Assembly: GCF_003576455.2 (NCBI RefSeq)
Contig: NZ_CP032869.1
Location: forward strand, 3,224,001 to 3,288,000
DNA: 64,000 bases
DNA from: Mucilaginibacter celer
Lineage (GTDB): Bacteria; Bacteroidota; Bacteroidia; Sphingobacteriales; Sphingobacteriaceae
Direction of reading: 5' to 3'
Below are positions 8,260 to 17,050 of the stretch, in pieces. Position 1 is the stretch's first letter; the number at the start of each line of letters is the position of its first letter. The notes below the pieces were generated by a model. It searched no databases. It had not been told where the DNA came from and saw only the letters and a list, made by a program, of their open reading frames with translations. A program made the translations under genes and the position numbers.

Positions 8260-9150
8260 ATGAAAAATATTACCGTTATAGGTTCGGGCACTATGGGCAA
8301 CGGCATAGCTCATACTTTTGCGCAACACGGCTTTAACGTAGCCGTTGTTGACATCAGCGACAACGCATTGAGTAAAGCCTTGCAAACCATTGCCAATAAT
8401 TTAGACAGGCAGGTAAAAAAAGGGACTATTGATGAGCAAGCCAAAGCCGACACGCTAAGCCGCATCAGCGTATTTACCGATTTAAATGACGGTGCCAAAA
8501 ATGCCGACCTGGTAATTGAAGCCGCAACCGAAAATGAGGAGATTAAACTGAAACTGTTTAAACAGCTAAGCGAAATCTGCGGCGAAAACGCTATCCTGGC
8601 ATCCAACACCTCATCCATATCCATCACCAAAATAGCCTCGGTAACCAAAAAACCGGGCAATGTGATTGGCATGCACTTTATGAACCCTGTACCGGTAATG
8701 AAACTGGTAGAGGTGATTAGGGGATATGCCACCACCGATGAGGTTACCGCAACTATTATGGAGCTTTCGCGCACGCTGGGTAAAGAGCCTGTTGAGGTGA
8801 ACGATTACCCCGGCTTTGTAGCCAACCGCGTTTTAATGCCGATGATAAACGAGGCTGTTTATACCTTGTACGAGGGCGTGGCCGGCGTGCAGGAAATTGA
8901 TACCGTAATGAAACTGGGCATGGCCCACCCGATGGGACCATTGCAACTGGCCGATTTTATTGGCCTTGATGTTTGCCTGGCTATTTTAAAAGTATTGCAC
9001 GATGGTTTTGGCAACCCTAAATACGCTCCATGTCCGCTATTGGTTAACATGATAACGGCAGGTCATTTAGGTGCTAAAACCGGCAGTGGTTTTTATAAAT
9101 ATACGCCGGGAAGCAAGGAACTGATAGTAGCTGATAAGTTTGCTGGTTAG
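8260..9150 (+). CDS. 3-hydroxybutyryl-CoA dehydrogenase (3-hydroxyacyl-CoA dehydrogenase family)
   Basis: A 296-aa single-domain enzyme that oxidises L-3-hydroxyacyl-CoA with NAD(P). A Rossmann dinucleotide motif GSGTMGNGIAH opens the protein and VVDIS ends the second strand. The catalytic region reads GMHFMNPVPVMKLVEVI (histidine-glutamate pair). The dimerisation domain contains DYPGFVANRVLMPMINEA and MAHPMGPLQLADFIGLD. It lies 44 bp after bioD with a candidate -7 box TATCTTTA (8230-8237) between them, so it may have its own promoter. The role could be butanoate, fatty acid or phenylacetate degradation. Confidence 0.93.
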   Translation: MKNITVIGSGTMGNGIAHTFAQHGFNVAVVDISDNALSKALQTIANNLDRQVKKGTIDEQAKADTLSRISVFTDLNDGAKNADLVIEAATENEEIKLKLFKQLSEICGENAILASNTSSISITKIASVTKKPGNVIGMHFMNPVPVMKLVEVIRGYATTDEVTATIMELSRTLGKEPVEVNDYPGFVANRVLMPMINEAVYTLYEGVAGVQEIDTVMKLGMAHPMGPLQLADFIGLDVCLAILKVLHDGFGNPKYAPCPLLVNMITAGHLGAKTGSGFYKYTPGSKELIVADKFAG

Positions 9151-9218
9151 GAGCGGTTAAACTTTTGATGTTTGCAAGTGTCAATAGTTAATACTTGACA
9201 ATTAAAAAACATCTAAAA

Positions 9219-9509
9219 ATGAAAACCATAGCTAAATTAGGAATAGTACTTGCCTTAACAGGCTCATTGTTTGCATCGTGCTCAAGCCAGGCTTACGTAA
9301 CCGAACAACCGGTTGAACCTGTCTACGAACGCCCCGTAGCTCCATATCCCAACGCCGTTTGGGTGCCCGGCGAATGGGTTTGGCGCGGAAACCATTATGT
9401 ATATCGCAGAGGCTTTTATGCAAGGCCCCGCTATAACAGGGTATATGTACAAGGCCATTGGCAGCCAACCAATCGCGGTTATGTTTGGGTGAGAGGTTAT
9501 TGGAGATAA
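9219..9509 (+). CDS. YXWGXW-repeat lipoprotein
   Basis: A 96-aa lipoprotein starting at the ATG at 9219 (MKTIAKLGIVLALTGSLFASC; lipidated Cys follows FAS). After a proline-rich stretch, repeats of the W-x-x-G-x-W type are visible: VWVPGEWVWRGNHYVYR, YVQGHWQP and YVWVRGYWR. YXWGXW-repeat proteins are short envelope proteins of unknown role, common in Bacteroidota and Proteobacteria. An in-frame upstream TTG at 9195 would only add residues that weaken the signal peptide. A perfect 19-bp hairpin terminator lies downstream. Confidence 0.82.
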   Translation: MKTIAKLGIVLALTGSLFASCSSQAYVTEQPVEPVYERPVAPYPNAVWVPGEWVWRGNHYVYRRGFYARPRYNRVYVQGHWQPTNRGYVWVRGYWR

Positions 9510-9510
9510 G

Positions 9511-9536
9511 CCCCCCAGCCCCCTAAAGGGGGAGTT
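9511..9536. repeat. C/G-run palindrome (CCCCCT-AA-AGGGGG), probable dispersed repeat
   Basis: A run of six C, then AG and CCCCCTAAAGGGGG, directly after a stop codon. The 5-6 bp G/C stem resembles short intergenic repeats seen in Sphingobacteriaceae genomes; copy number cannot be judged here. Confidence 0.4.
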
Positions 9537-9540
9537 ATAA

Positions 9541-9587
9541 AAAACCAAAAGCCCTGAGTGTTTGATTTACTCAGGGCTTTTGGTTTT
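9541..9587. terminator. Perfect 19-bp bidirectional terminator
   Basis: AAAACCAAAAGCCCTGAGT and its exact complement separated by a 9-nt loop. It lies between convergent genes, with A/T outer arms on both sides. Confidence 0.92.
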
Positions 9588-9593
9588 ATTGCA

Positions 9594-10358
9594 TCAGGTA
9601 TCGGTTGTTACATCGTCCCAGGCCTGGTTCATGTAGTTAATGAGCCAGTTTAGCGCGTAGTGACGTTCGCTTACAATATCTGCATCGAGTTTGCCGGGAG
9701 CAGCCTTATTTTTAAGGCGGGCGCTTACGCAGGCCCAGTGAAGCCTTAAAATAAGATCTGCCTGATCAAGAATTTCCTTCCTGCTTCTTAATTTCGCCTT
9801 CGCCCTGAATTGCTCTTCGCTTAAATCATAAATGATCTTTACATCCTTGTATACATTGCAAACGGTATCCGGGTATGATAAATTATCGATATAACCCAAT
9901 GCCCAAAGCATCACGTGCAGGCTTTCATATCGCCAGTTGGCATCTGCAGTTTGTTGTGCTGTAGGCTGCGCCGTATTGACATACTCCTTCTCTTTAGCTG
10001 TAAAGTTTGATGACATGTGATATTTCTTATCCAATTCATCAAGCTTATCCTTTGTTTCCCCTTCGCTTTTAATGCCCAAATACATTAATGCCAGGGCGCG
10101 ATTTACAATTTCATCTTTAGTGCGGATAGAAACCTTGCTTTCCGGATCGGTAAACAGCGCATTAGGATTTTTATAAACCGGGATCTCATGGAGCTTGCAA
10201 TAAGCTTCAGATGTACGTCGCCGTTCGGCCTGTTCAGCAGTGGGCTTCACATACTCAACGGGCTTTGTTACCGGTTCCTGTGCCTGCGGCTTATTGCTGT
10301 TATTACAAGCGAATAAAAACGCGGCCAATCCTGCAAAAAGTATTTTATATTTTTTCAT
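9594..10358 (-). CDS. DUF4272-type lipoprotein
   Basis: A 254-aa lipoprotein (signal MKKYKILFAGLAAFLFAC, lipidated Cys18) with a Pro/Glu linker and a helical domain. IRTKDEIVNRALALMYLG, WRYESLHVMLWALGYID and ILDQADLILRLHWACVSARL match my recollection of the DUF4272 family; its function is unknown. A lipid-anchored version facing the periplasm is unusual, since many DUF4272 proteins are cytoplasmic. It follows argS by 37 bp on the same strand and may be read through from it. Confidence 0.7.
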   Translation of the reverse strand: MKKYKILFAGLAAFLFACNNSNKPQAQEPVTKPVEYVKPTAEQAERRRTSEAYCKLHEIPVYKNPNALFTDPESKVSIRTKDEIVNRALALMYLGIKSEGETKDKLDELDKKYHMSSNFTAKEKEYVNTAQPTAQQTADANWRYESLHVMLWALGYIDNLSYPDTVCNVYKDVKIIYDLSEEQFRAKAKLRSRKEILDQADLILRLHWACVSARLKNKAAPGKLDADIVSERHYALNWLINYMNQAWDDVTTDT

Positions 10359-10395
10359 CAGATGAGGTTCGTTTTTATATAGTTCAGCAACTGGG

Positions 10396-12324
10396 CTACA
10401 TCCTTTCCGGCACTTCTATTCCCAACAATTTCATCCCTTTCGAGATCACTTTGGCCGATGAAGCCGATAAGATTAACCTGAATTGCTTCGAATCTTCGTC
10501 TTCTGCCTGTAGTATCGATTTTTCGTGGTAAAACTTATTGTAGGTTTTAGCAAGCTCGTATACATAGTTAGCAATAATAGCCGGACTATAACCTTTCGCC
10601 GCCTCCTTAACTGTTTCGGGATATTTATCCAGCAATACGATCAGGTCGCGCTCAACACCGGCAAGTTCTGTAACCGTTGGCTTGCTTTGCGGCTGATAAT
10701 CTGCCCTGCTTAACACCGATTTGATACGCGCATGCGTGTACTGAATAAACGGTCCGGTATGGCCCTGAAAATCTACCGATTCGTTAGGGTCAAATAACAA
10801 ACGTTTTTTAGGGTCAACCTTTAACAGGAAGTACTTAAGTGCCCCCATCCCAATGGTATGGTAAAGTTCGGTTTTTTCTTGTTCACTGAAAGCTTCTACC
10901 TTGCCCATCTCTTCGGTTTGTTGCTTTGCAGTCGCTTCCATTTCGGCCATCAAATCATCTGCATCAACCACCGTTCCCTCGCGCGATTTCATTTTGCCCG
11001 AAGGCAGATCAACCATACCGTACGACAGGTGGAACAAGCCATTACCATCCACTTTACCCAATTTTTGCAATATCAGGAACAATACTTTAAAGTGATAATC
11101 CTGCTCGTTACCCACCACATAGATGGATTTATCCATGTGATAGTCGTTGTACTTAAGCTGGGCTGTACCCATATCCTGGGTTATATAAACCGAAGTACCG
11201 TCGCCGCGAAGCACCAGCTTTTCATCGAGCCCGTCGGATGTAAGGTCAATCCAAACCGAGTTATCTTCTTTTTTGAAGAACACACCTTTTTCAAGGCCTT
11301 CTTCAATAATATCCTTACCTAACAGGTAGGTGTTTGATTCGTAATAGTATTTATCAAAATCAACGCCCAGTTGCTTGTAGGTTTCAGCAAAACCAGCGTA
11401 AACCCAACCATTCATGGTACGCCACAGGTTCATCACCTCCTCGTCGCCGGCTTCCCATTTTTGCAGCATTTGCTGGGTTTCAATCATGATAGGCGTAGCA
11501 TTTTTGGCTATCTCCTTAATTTTATCTTCTTCCGCAGCAATTTTATCATCCAGTTCGCCAAGCAATTTTGTATTGGTTTCGGGTGTTTGAGCACGCTTTT
11601 CCTTTACTTTGGCTATAGTGGCTAATGATTCTTCTATTTTCGCCTTCTGATTTTCTTTAAAGGCCGACAGATCATGTTTTTCATAAACCTCGTTTAACAC
11701 AGGTTTAAGCTGCTCCCTCAGTTCCTTATCAAAAAGCACATAATACTTACCTACCAGGTGATCGCCTTTCATACCCGATGACTCAGGAGTTTCGCCGTTA
11801 CCCAATTTTTGCCAGGCCAGCATCGATTTACAAATGTGGATCCCGCGATCATTAACCAGGTTGGTTTTAATCACCTCGTAACCATCAGCCTCCAAAATTT
11901 CGGCTACCGAATAACCCAACAGGTTGTTACGGATATGGCCCAGGTGCAACGGTTTGTTGGTATTTGGCGATGAATATTCAACCATTACCTTTTGCCCGTT
12001 TGGTTTTGGTTCGGCAAAATCATCGGCAGTAATGGTATTATATAACCGGCCAATCCAGTATTCATCGCTGATAGAAAGATTCAAAAATCCTTTGATAACA
12101 TTGAAAGCGGCAACTTCTTTCAGCTCGTTTTTGAGGTACTCCCCTATTTCGGCACCGGTTTGTTCCGGACCTTTCTTTGAAAATTTTGTAAACGGAAAGG
12201 TTACGATAGTTACCTGGCCTTCAAACTCCTTACGGGTTTCCTGTATGCTAACGGCAGCCGGTTCGATATCAGTTTGGTATAATGCTTTAACTGCTTTTAC
12301 GGCTGCTTCAATAATAAAATCCAT
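10396..12324 (-). CDS. argS: Arginyl-tRNA synthetase
   Basis: 642 aa from the ATG at 12324 (MDFIIEAAVKAVKALY). A longer frame back to 12420 adds 32 residues that look like non-coding intergenic sequence. The class I HIGH motif is HLGH (residues 127-130, in SPNTNKPLHLGHIRNN) and the KMSKS-like segment is SGKMKSREGTVVDADD. The C-terminal anticodon-binding DALR domain ends in LGIEVPERM, typical of ArgS. It charges tRNA-Arg in the cytoplasm. It is a single-copy essential gene in an otherwise variable neighbourhood. Confidence 0.97.
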   Translation of the reverse strand: MDFIIEAAVKAVKALYQTDIEPAAVSIQETRKEFEGQVTIVTFPFTKFSKKGPEQTGAEIGEYLKNELKEVAAFNVIKGFLNLSISDEYWIGRLYNTITADDFAEPKPNGQKVMVEYSSPNTNKPLHLGHIRNNLLGYSVAEILEADGYEVIKTNLVNDRGIHICKSMLAWQKLGNGETPESSGMKGDHLVGKYYVLFDKELREQLKPVLNEVYEKHDLSAFKENQKAKIEESLATIAKVKEKRAQTPETNTKLLGELDDKIAAEEDKIKEIAKNATPIMIETQQMLQKWEAGDEEVMNLWRTMNGWVYAGFAETYKQLGVDFDKYYYESNTYLLGKDIIEEGLEKGVFFKKEDNSVWIDLTSDGLDEKLVLRGDGTSVYITQDMGTAQLKYNDYHMDKSIYVVGNEQDYHFKVLFLILQKLGKVDGNGLFHLSYGMVDLPSGKMKSREGTVVDADDLMAEMEATAKQQTEEMGKVEAFSEQEKTELYHTIGMGALKYFLLKVDPKKRLLFDPNESVDFQGHTGPFIQYTHARIKSVLSRADYQPQSKPTVTELAGVERDLIVLLDKYPETVKEAAKGYSPAIIANYVYELAKTYNKFYHEKSILQAEDEDSKQFRLILSASSAKVISKGMKLLGIEVPERM

Positions 12325-12396
12325 AATGGCAAAATTAAATAAAATGGGCGGATTGGGGAGATTAAATTGGTGATGTTTCTGTGCGTGCGGATACGA

Positions 12397-12543
12397 GGCA
12401 TCTACGGAGCCGGAAAACACTGTGTCGTTTTGGCTATAAACACGCTACTCCTACGGAGTTGTAAAAAGCGGAATTATTGAACTCCGTAGGAGTACCGTGT
12501 TTATAGCAATTAAGAAAATCTGCTTTAAGGCTCCGTAGGTGCC
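12397..12543. repeat. Nested double palindrome (REP/BIME-like element)
   Basis: The inner arms 12433-12460 and 12480-12507 pair at 27 of 28 positions (GCTATAAACACG, then TACTCCTACGGAGTT), with a 19-nt spacer. The outer arms 12397-12411 and 12529-12543 (GGCATCTACGGAGCC and GGCTCCGTAGGTGCC) pair at 14 of 15. All four arms share CTACGGAG. It lies upstream of argS, between two minus-strand genes. Confidence 0.75.
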
Positions 12544-12567
12544 ACGTATATTAAAGCGGCCGGTAAT

Positions 12568-13059
12568 CTACTCCCGACACATCCGTCTCAATAAATCCAT
12601 ATGTTGCGGATACTTCTTAACCAATTCATCCCGCTTAGCCATCTCAAATTCGCTGAAATCAAAACCAGGTGCAACGGCGCAGCTCACCAACGTAAAGCCC
12701 TCTCCCGTTTTAATTTCGGCGGCGAACCATAAACCGGCTTTCACCATAACCGAAAAGCTGCCGGTATCCAGGTCGGATAATTCATGACTTGTCAAATTAC
12801 CATCCAGATCGATTACATGAATCAACAGCGGTGCGCCTTTATGAAAATACCAGATCTCATCAGAGGCGATGCGATGAAAACCCGAAAAATCATTATTCTC
12901 CAATAAATAATAAATTGAAGTACAGGCTTGTTTAACATCTGCTGCGCCAACCCGGCTTACCTCTTGCCCCGACCGGAAAGTTTCTTTGTAGTGCCCTCCC
13001 TCGGGATGAGGCAGGAGGTTTAGCGTTTGGATGTAATATGCGGCAGATTGAGTTTTCAT
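12568..13059 (-). CDS. Cupin-fold DUF985 protein
   Basis: A 163-aa cytoplasmic protein of the DUF985 (Cupin_5) family. The N-terminal HPEGGHYKETFRS is the family signature. SIYYLLENNDFSGFHRIASDEIWYFHKGAPLLIHVID holds the cupin metal-binding type strand pair. VSCAVAPGFDFSEFEMAKRDEL closes the barrel. Members are thought to bind small ligands or sugars, but the reaction is unknown. It lies upstream of argS, separated by the palindromic repeat. Confidence 0.88.
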   Translation of the reverse strand: MKTQSAAYYIQTLNLLPHPEGGHYKETFRSGQEVSRVGAADVKQACTSIYYLLENNDFSGFHRIASDEIWYFHKGAPLLIHVIDLDGNLTSHELSDLDTGSFSVMVKAGLWFAAEIKTGEGFTLVSCAVAPGFDFSEFEMAKRDELVKKYPQHMDLLRRMCRE

Positions 13060-13134
13060 AAGACAAGTATATTAATATTTCACCGGGATAAGCATAACAT
13101 ATATTTACTCCCCCCGGCTACGCTTCGCTGGCCG

Positions 13135-13165
13135 ACCCTCTCTCCGGCTGCGCCGCAAAGAGGGT
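13135..13165. repeat. Short palindrome, possible dispersed repeat
   Basis: ACCCTCT and AGAGGGT flank CTCCGGCTGCGCCGCAA. The segment just upstream (CCCCCCGGCTACGCTTCGCTGG) has the same GC-rich, repetitive look. It sits in an intergenic region downstream of hmuY. Confidence 0.35.
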
Positions 13166-13181
13166 AAAAAATAAAAAACAC

Positions 13182-13207
13182 AAAAAAGCCTCCCTTGCGA
13201 GAGGCTT
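13182..13207 (-). terminator. Intrinsic terminator of the haem-uptake operon
   Basis: On the minus strand AAGCCTC / GAGGCTT pair around an 8-nt loop and are followed by a T6 run, 35 bp after the hmuY stop. Confidence 0.8.
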
Positions 13208-13241
13208 CCGACATTAATTAACCAACCAATAGATAACCTGT

Positions 13242-13853
13242 CTATTTGAAGCTCGTGGTTCCGTCGCCCTGGTAAGCGTAGCGGAAGGTATAGTAACGTG
13301 ATGCCGGGCGGGTAGCCAAATCGGCAAATGTTGCTGTTGTTGTGTTTGGATTGCCTTTGTAGTAGCTTATCATTTCAACCTTGGCGTATTTGCCATCGGC
13401 TGTTTTGATAACCAATATTTTACCGGGCACGGTAAGTATGGCATGCTGCGGGGCAGTTTCGGCAGTGTAAGTGTACCAGCCTGCAATAGCGGGAGCGCCG
13501 GTTGCATCAGTTTTATAATCGGCAGTCGGGGCCGCGGTCAGGGTCTCGAAGGTACTGCTCACCACCTGGGCCTGGGCTGTGCCGGTGCCTGATGTACCGC
13601 CATTTACAAAAATACTGGTCGATTTAAATTTCAGATCCCATTTGGTGGCCGAAGCCGTGTCGGCACCGGTTACCTGCGCGCCGGTTGCCAGGCTAAAGTA
13701 TACCGCACCGGTTGTGCCGTTCAGGTCGGCAATGGTTTTGGTGGTTAGTTTGCTTGGCTCGGGTGTTGGGTCGTCATTGTTTTTATCGCATGATGATGCC
13801 AATAAAATAACTGCGGAGCAAAGGGCTAATGATAAAGTTTTGAATTTGTACAT
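13242..13853 (-). CDS. HmuY-family haem-binding lipoprotein
   Basis: A 203-aa lipoprotein (signal ends at LLASSC, lipidated Cys) with a low-complexity DPTPEPS linker. The body is beta-rich: GAVYFSLATG, ATKWDLKFKSTSIFVNGG, AIAGWYTYTA, ILVIKTADGKYAKVEMISYY and a final RYYTFRYAYQ. These are the recurrent blocks of HmuY, the haemophore of Porphyromonas. It is the second gene of an operon with a TonB receptor (30 bp gap), the usual hmuR-hmuY order. It should capture haem or haem-like iron at the surface and pass it to the receptor. Confidence 0.85.
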   Translation of the reverse strand: MYKFKTLSLALCSAVILLASSCDKNNDDPTPEPSKLTTKTIADLNGTTGAVYFSLATGAQVTGADTASATKWDLKFKSTSIFVNGGTSGTGTAQAQVVSSTFETLTAAPTADYKTDATGAPAIAGWYTYTAETAPQHAILTVPGKILVIKTADGKYAKVEMISYYKGNPNTTTATFADLATRPASRYYTFRYAYQGDGTTSFK

Positions 13854-13883
13854 GTGTTTTGAATTTTTATGATCGTTTAATAA

Positions 13884-15971
13884 TTATTGCTTGTTAAAAT
13901 TATAGGCCAGGCCGGCGTTGATCAGTCGTCCGGGCAGGTTCAGGATCACCTGTGGGTCTTTATGGTTAAACAGGTTTTGAGCCGTGATCTGCAATCTCAG
14001 GGCATCCTTCAAAAACAGTTTGGATACCGAGGCATTGATGAGCATGTAGCCGTTGGTATACTCGTCATCGCGGTTTACTATGCCATTACCATCGCTGTCT
14101 TTATAGCCATATCTGCCGCGGTAAATGGCCCTTACCGAGGTATTGAGACCTGTTTTTTCGTCGTTATAATTAAGCCTGATGTTGTAGGTATATTTTGAAC
14201 GGCCAAGTAAGCCTCCGTAATCGCTCCGTTTTAAAGTTTTGGTAAGATTGGTTTCCGGATCTTTGGTGAATACCTTGCCGGCTTTAATCTGATCAAGCAC
14301 ATCCTGATCGTAAGCCTCAAGGTATTGCATGCCGCCGCCAATTTGCAGGGGGTTGAATAGCTGGTAAGTTAAATCGGTTTCTACACCCTGCGTGTAAACT
14401 TTATTGAGGTTGAAGTAGGAGAATACCGATTGCCCGTTAGTTTTCAGGGCGATGGCAGCCGTCTCGATCAGGTTATTGATGTTATTGCGAAACAGGTTGG
14501 CTGTCCAGTATAATTTACCGGCGGGTTTGTATCTGAACCCGAAGTTAAAGGCGGTTGAGCTTTCGGCGTTTAATCTTTTAAGGGTTGATGGGTCGATCAG
14601 GACGGTTTCTATCTGGCCGGCTTGTTTCAGGCGGTTGATACCGGCCTGGGCTTCTTCATAGCCAAATACGCTGTAGCCAACCTCGGCATTGGTAAAATTG
14701 AGGTATAGCTGCCTGAAATCCGGCGCTTTGTAACCTTTACCTGCCGAGGCCAGTACGGTAAACTTGTCGCTAAGCGCATAACTGGCAGCCAGCTTAGGGC
14801 TGAATTGCGATTTATAAACGCTGTGCGCATCAAACCTGCCACCGGCAATAAGATCCAGTTTTTTAACCGGCAGCCAATCGGCCTGGAAATAGCCGTAGCC
14901 CGACGTGAACGATTGTTGTTTGGTATAGCGCGTGGCCTCCACAGTTTCATACTGGGCACCGGCACCGGCGGTTAGTTTCAAATTATCCTGAATAGCGTAA
15001 TCATTTTGAATTTCGCCACGGTTAAAGGTTTGATTGAAAAAAGTTTGATCGTAAACGGCATTGTTGTCCTCGTACCTGATATCGGAGTTGGTTTTGTAAA
15101 CCGAGCGGTAAAGCTGCAATACCGATACATCTTTTTTGCTGAAGCGATGCGTGAGGACCGGGGCAATGTTAAAATCCTTTTCGGTGCCTTTGCCGGATGC
15201 AAAACGATTATCCTCAACGGTAAAGCGGCTATCCTGGTTGTTGGTATAATATCGTACGGATAACTTCAAACTGGTGTTATCATCAAAGCGATAGGCCGAT
15301 TTGCCATTTAAAGTATAGCCATAAAAAGGTGATACCGTTGGGATACCCGATGCGGGCTGCAAACTGTAGCCCGCGCTGCTGTACCTGTTGGCAAAGCCGC
15401 TGATATAAAACTTATTGGTTTTGTAGGCAGAATTTAGCGATACATCGGCATTTTTATTGGTGCCGTACCTGCCGGCTACACCGCCCGAAAAGCCTTTGGC
15501 AGGCTCGGCGGTGATGATGTTCACTACGCCGGCCATTGCCTCCGAGCCATAAAGGGAAGATGTAGGGCCTTTTACTATTTCTATCCTGTCGATATTATTG
15601 GTGGTGATCCGTGACAGTTCCAGGATGCCTGTGCTGCGGCCAATCAGCGGCAAACCGTCTATCAGGATGAGGGTATAAGCCGGATCAAAACCCTGGATCT
15701 GGATGCCCTGCCCGTGCGGATCATCTAAAATATTGATGCCCGTTTGCTCGGATAAAACTTCATTGAGGCGTACCAAGCCGCGTTTTTTTATTTCTTCGGA
15801 TGTGATGCGGGTTATGGGGATGGGTACCTGCTGCAGGTTTTTGGCAGTACGGGTTCCTGTTACCACTACCTCTTTTAACTGTTTGGTGCTATCCTTCCTC
15901 GTGGTATCCTGCTGTGCAAATACAGCGGCCGGTATGGTTATGATGAGTGCGAGAGGAAAGAAAAATTTCAT
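13884..15971 (-). CDS. TonB-dependent receptor (HmuR-like haem/iron uptake)
   Basis: A 695-aa outer membrane receptor. After a signal peptide (ends VFAQ) comes a TonB-box-like segment KEVVVTGTRTAKN. The plug domain (about residues 40-155) contains LIDGLPLIGRSTGILELSR and IEIVKGPTSSLYGSEAMAGVVNIIT. A 22-strand barrel follows, ending in LPGRLINAGLAYNFNKQ with a terminal aromatic-type strand. It lacks the N-terminal carboxypeptidase-like domain of SusC proteins, so it is a classical iron or haem receptor. The downstream hmuY and the divergent AraC/PchR-type regulator with tandem operators support iron- or haem-responsive expression. Confidence 0.92.
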   Translation of the reverse strand: MKFFFPLALIITIPAAVFAQQDTTRKDSTKQLKEVVVTGTRTAKNLQQVPIPITRITSEEIKKRGLVRLNEVLSEQTGINILDDPHGQGIQIQGFDPAYTLILIDGLPLIGRSTGILELSRITTNNIDRIEIVKGPTSSLYGSEAMAGVVNIITAEPAKGFSGGVAGRYGTNKNADVSLNSAYKTNKFYISGFANRYSSAGYSLQPASGIPTVSPFYGYTLNGKSAYRFDDNTSLKLSVRYYTNNQDSRFTVEDNRFASGKGTEKDFNIAPVLTHRFSKKDVSVLQLYRSVYKTNSDIRYEDNNAVYDQTFFNQTFNRGEIQNDYAIQDNLKLTAGAGAQYETVEATRYTKQQSFTSGYGYFQADWLPVKKLDLIAGGRFDAHSVYKSQFSPKLAASYALSDKFTVLASAGKGYKAPDFRQLYLNFTNAEVGYSVFGYEEAQAGINRLKQAGQIETVLIDPSTLKRLNAESSTAFNFGFRYKPAGKLYWTANLFRNNINNLIETAAIALKTNGQSVFSYFNLNKVYTQGVETDLTYQLFNPLQIGGGMQYLEAYDQDVLDQIKAGKVFTKDPETNLTKTLKRSDYGGLLGRSKYTYNIRLNYNDEKTGLNTSVRAIYRGRYGYKDSDGNGIVNRDDEYTNGYMLINASVSKLFLKDALRLQITAQNLFNHKDPQVILNLPGRLINAGLAYNFNKQ

Positions 15972-15999
15972 TTATTTAGACTAATTAAAAATAATGATG

Positions 16000-16066
16000 C
16001 AAATTTGTGACATCGTCATGAAGTGTGGTTAACGCCAAACGGATTGAAAACAACGCCAAACGGATT
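16000..16066. promoter_or_regulatory. Tandem direct-repeat operator for the AraC/PchR regulator, with candidate -7 box
   Basis: AACGCCAAACGGATT occurs twice, at 16031-16045 and 16052-16066. The repeats are identical and start 21 bp apart, two helical turns, as expected for side-by-side AraC subdomain contacts. They lie just before the regulator's ATG at 16069 and about 60 bp upstream of the receptor gene. CAAATTTG at 16000-16007 is one base from the Bacteroidota -7 consensus TAnnTTTG. No -33 box is evident, which fits an activator-dependent promoter. Confidence 0.65.
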
Positions 16067-16068
16067 TT

Positions 16069-17040
16069 ATGTACATCAGCCTTACTCCTGCTTCACCAAC
16101 CACCGACTTACAACTGCAATACCCAGACGATTTCCTGGCTGCCAATTGTATTGATGAACGAACCGGGCAGATACTATTTAGCGATGGCGGCTTAATCGAT
16201 ATCGGGGAGTATTGGTTTGAGGGGGTGGCCATTATCCAAACCACAATCAACCTGAAGCAAACTGCACATTTGATGATCCGAAGTGATATAAGAGGAAGTT
16301 ATCTGAGCCAGGTATTAAAAGGGCGGTTGGAGTTGAAAACCGACAGCGCAAAATTTAAAATGGATGAAGGTGATATCCATTCTATTTATACCGATGGTAT
16401 TAGTACAGCGCTATCAGTTAACGGCCATTGCAGTTTGATAACCATTATACTCACCGAAAGCTTTATCAATAAAATAGCATACAGAACTGCCATCCAATTT
16501 AATTTAAAAGAGCAGCCCGATATACTTAGTTATCAATCTGTGAAATCTTTTACAGCCATACAGGATATCTTAAGGACCAATCATCTCCCCTACATCAAAC
16601 GCCTGCTACTCGAGGCTAAAACACTCGAACTGTTAACCGGGCTACACCAACCGGCTAAGCCCGGTCCTGAAACAGGCTTTGCGCTTACCGATGCTGATAA
16701 AGAACGCCTGATGGAAGCAAGAAAACTGGTGGAAGCCAACCTGCGATCGCCCTGCTCACTGATCGAGCTATCACGAAAAACCGGGCTTAATGATTTTAAA
16801 CTGAAGAAAGGTTTTAAAATACTGTTCGGCAACACCGTTTTTGGTTACCTGGCCGAGTTACGAATGAACCTGGCCTACAAACTACTGCAGCAAGGCCGCA
16901 GCGTTGGCGAGGTAGCCGAAACCGTTGGCTATAAAAATGCCCATCACTTTACGGCCGCATTTAAAAAACGTTTTGATATTTTACCCAGCAGGCTGGGCAA
17001 AGCTATAATATTATTGGTAACGGGTGTGTTTTGGCTATAG
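16069..17040 (+). CDS. AraC-family regulator (PchR-like)
   Basis: A 323-aa regulator. The N-terminal 200 residues are a ligand-sensing domain without recognisable catalysis (YWFEGVAIIQTTINLKQTAHLMIRSD). The C-terminal double HTH (about 215-315) reads SLIELSRKTGLNDFKLKKGF, FGYLAELRMNLAYKLLQQG and VGEVAETVGYKNAHHFTAAFKKRF, the AraC/XylS signature. The layout matches PchR, which senses ferric siderophore and activates the adjacent receptor gene. It is divergent from the TonB receptor/HmuY operon and shares its operator region. It converges on an ankyrin gene with a 10-bp gap. Confidence 0.87.
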   Translation: MYISLTPASPTTDLQLQYPDDFLAANCIDERTGQILFSDGGLIDIGEYWFEGVAIIQTTINLKQTAHLMIRSDIRGSYLSQVLKGRLELKTDSAKFKMDEGDIHSIYTDGISTALSVNGHCSLITIILTESFINKIAYRTAIQFNLKEQPDILSYQSVKSFTAIQDILRTNHLPYIKRLLLEAKTLELLTGLHQPAKPGPETGFALTDADKERLMEARKLVEANLRSPCSLIELSRKTGLNDFKLKKGFKILFGNTVFGYLAELRMNLAYKLLQQGRSVGEVAETVGYKNAHHFTAAFKKRFDILPSRLGKAIILLVTGVFWL

Positions 17041-17050
17041 TAGATGAAAA

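Noticed and set aside
12325..12420. N-terminal extension of argS
   Set aside because: ArgS homology starts at MDFIIEAAVKAV (12324). The upstream residues overlap intergenic repeat sequence.
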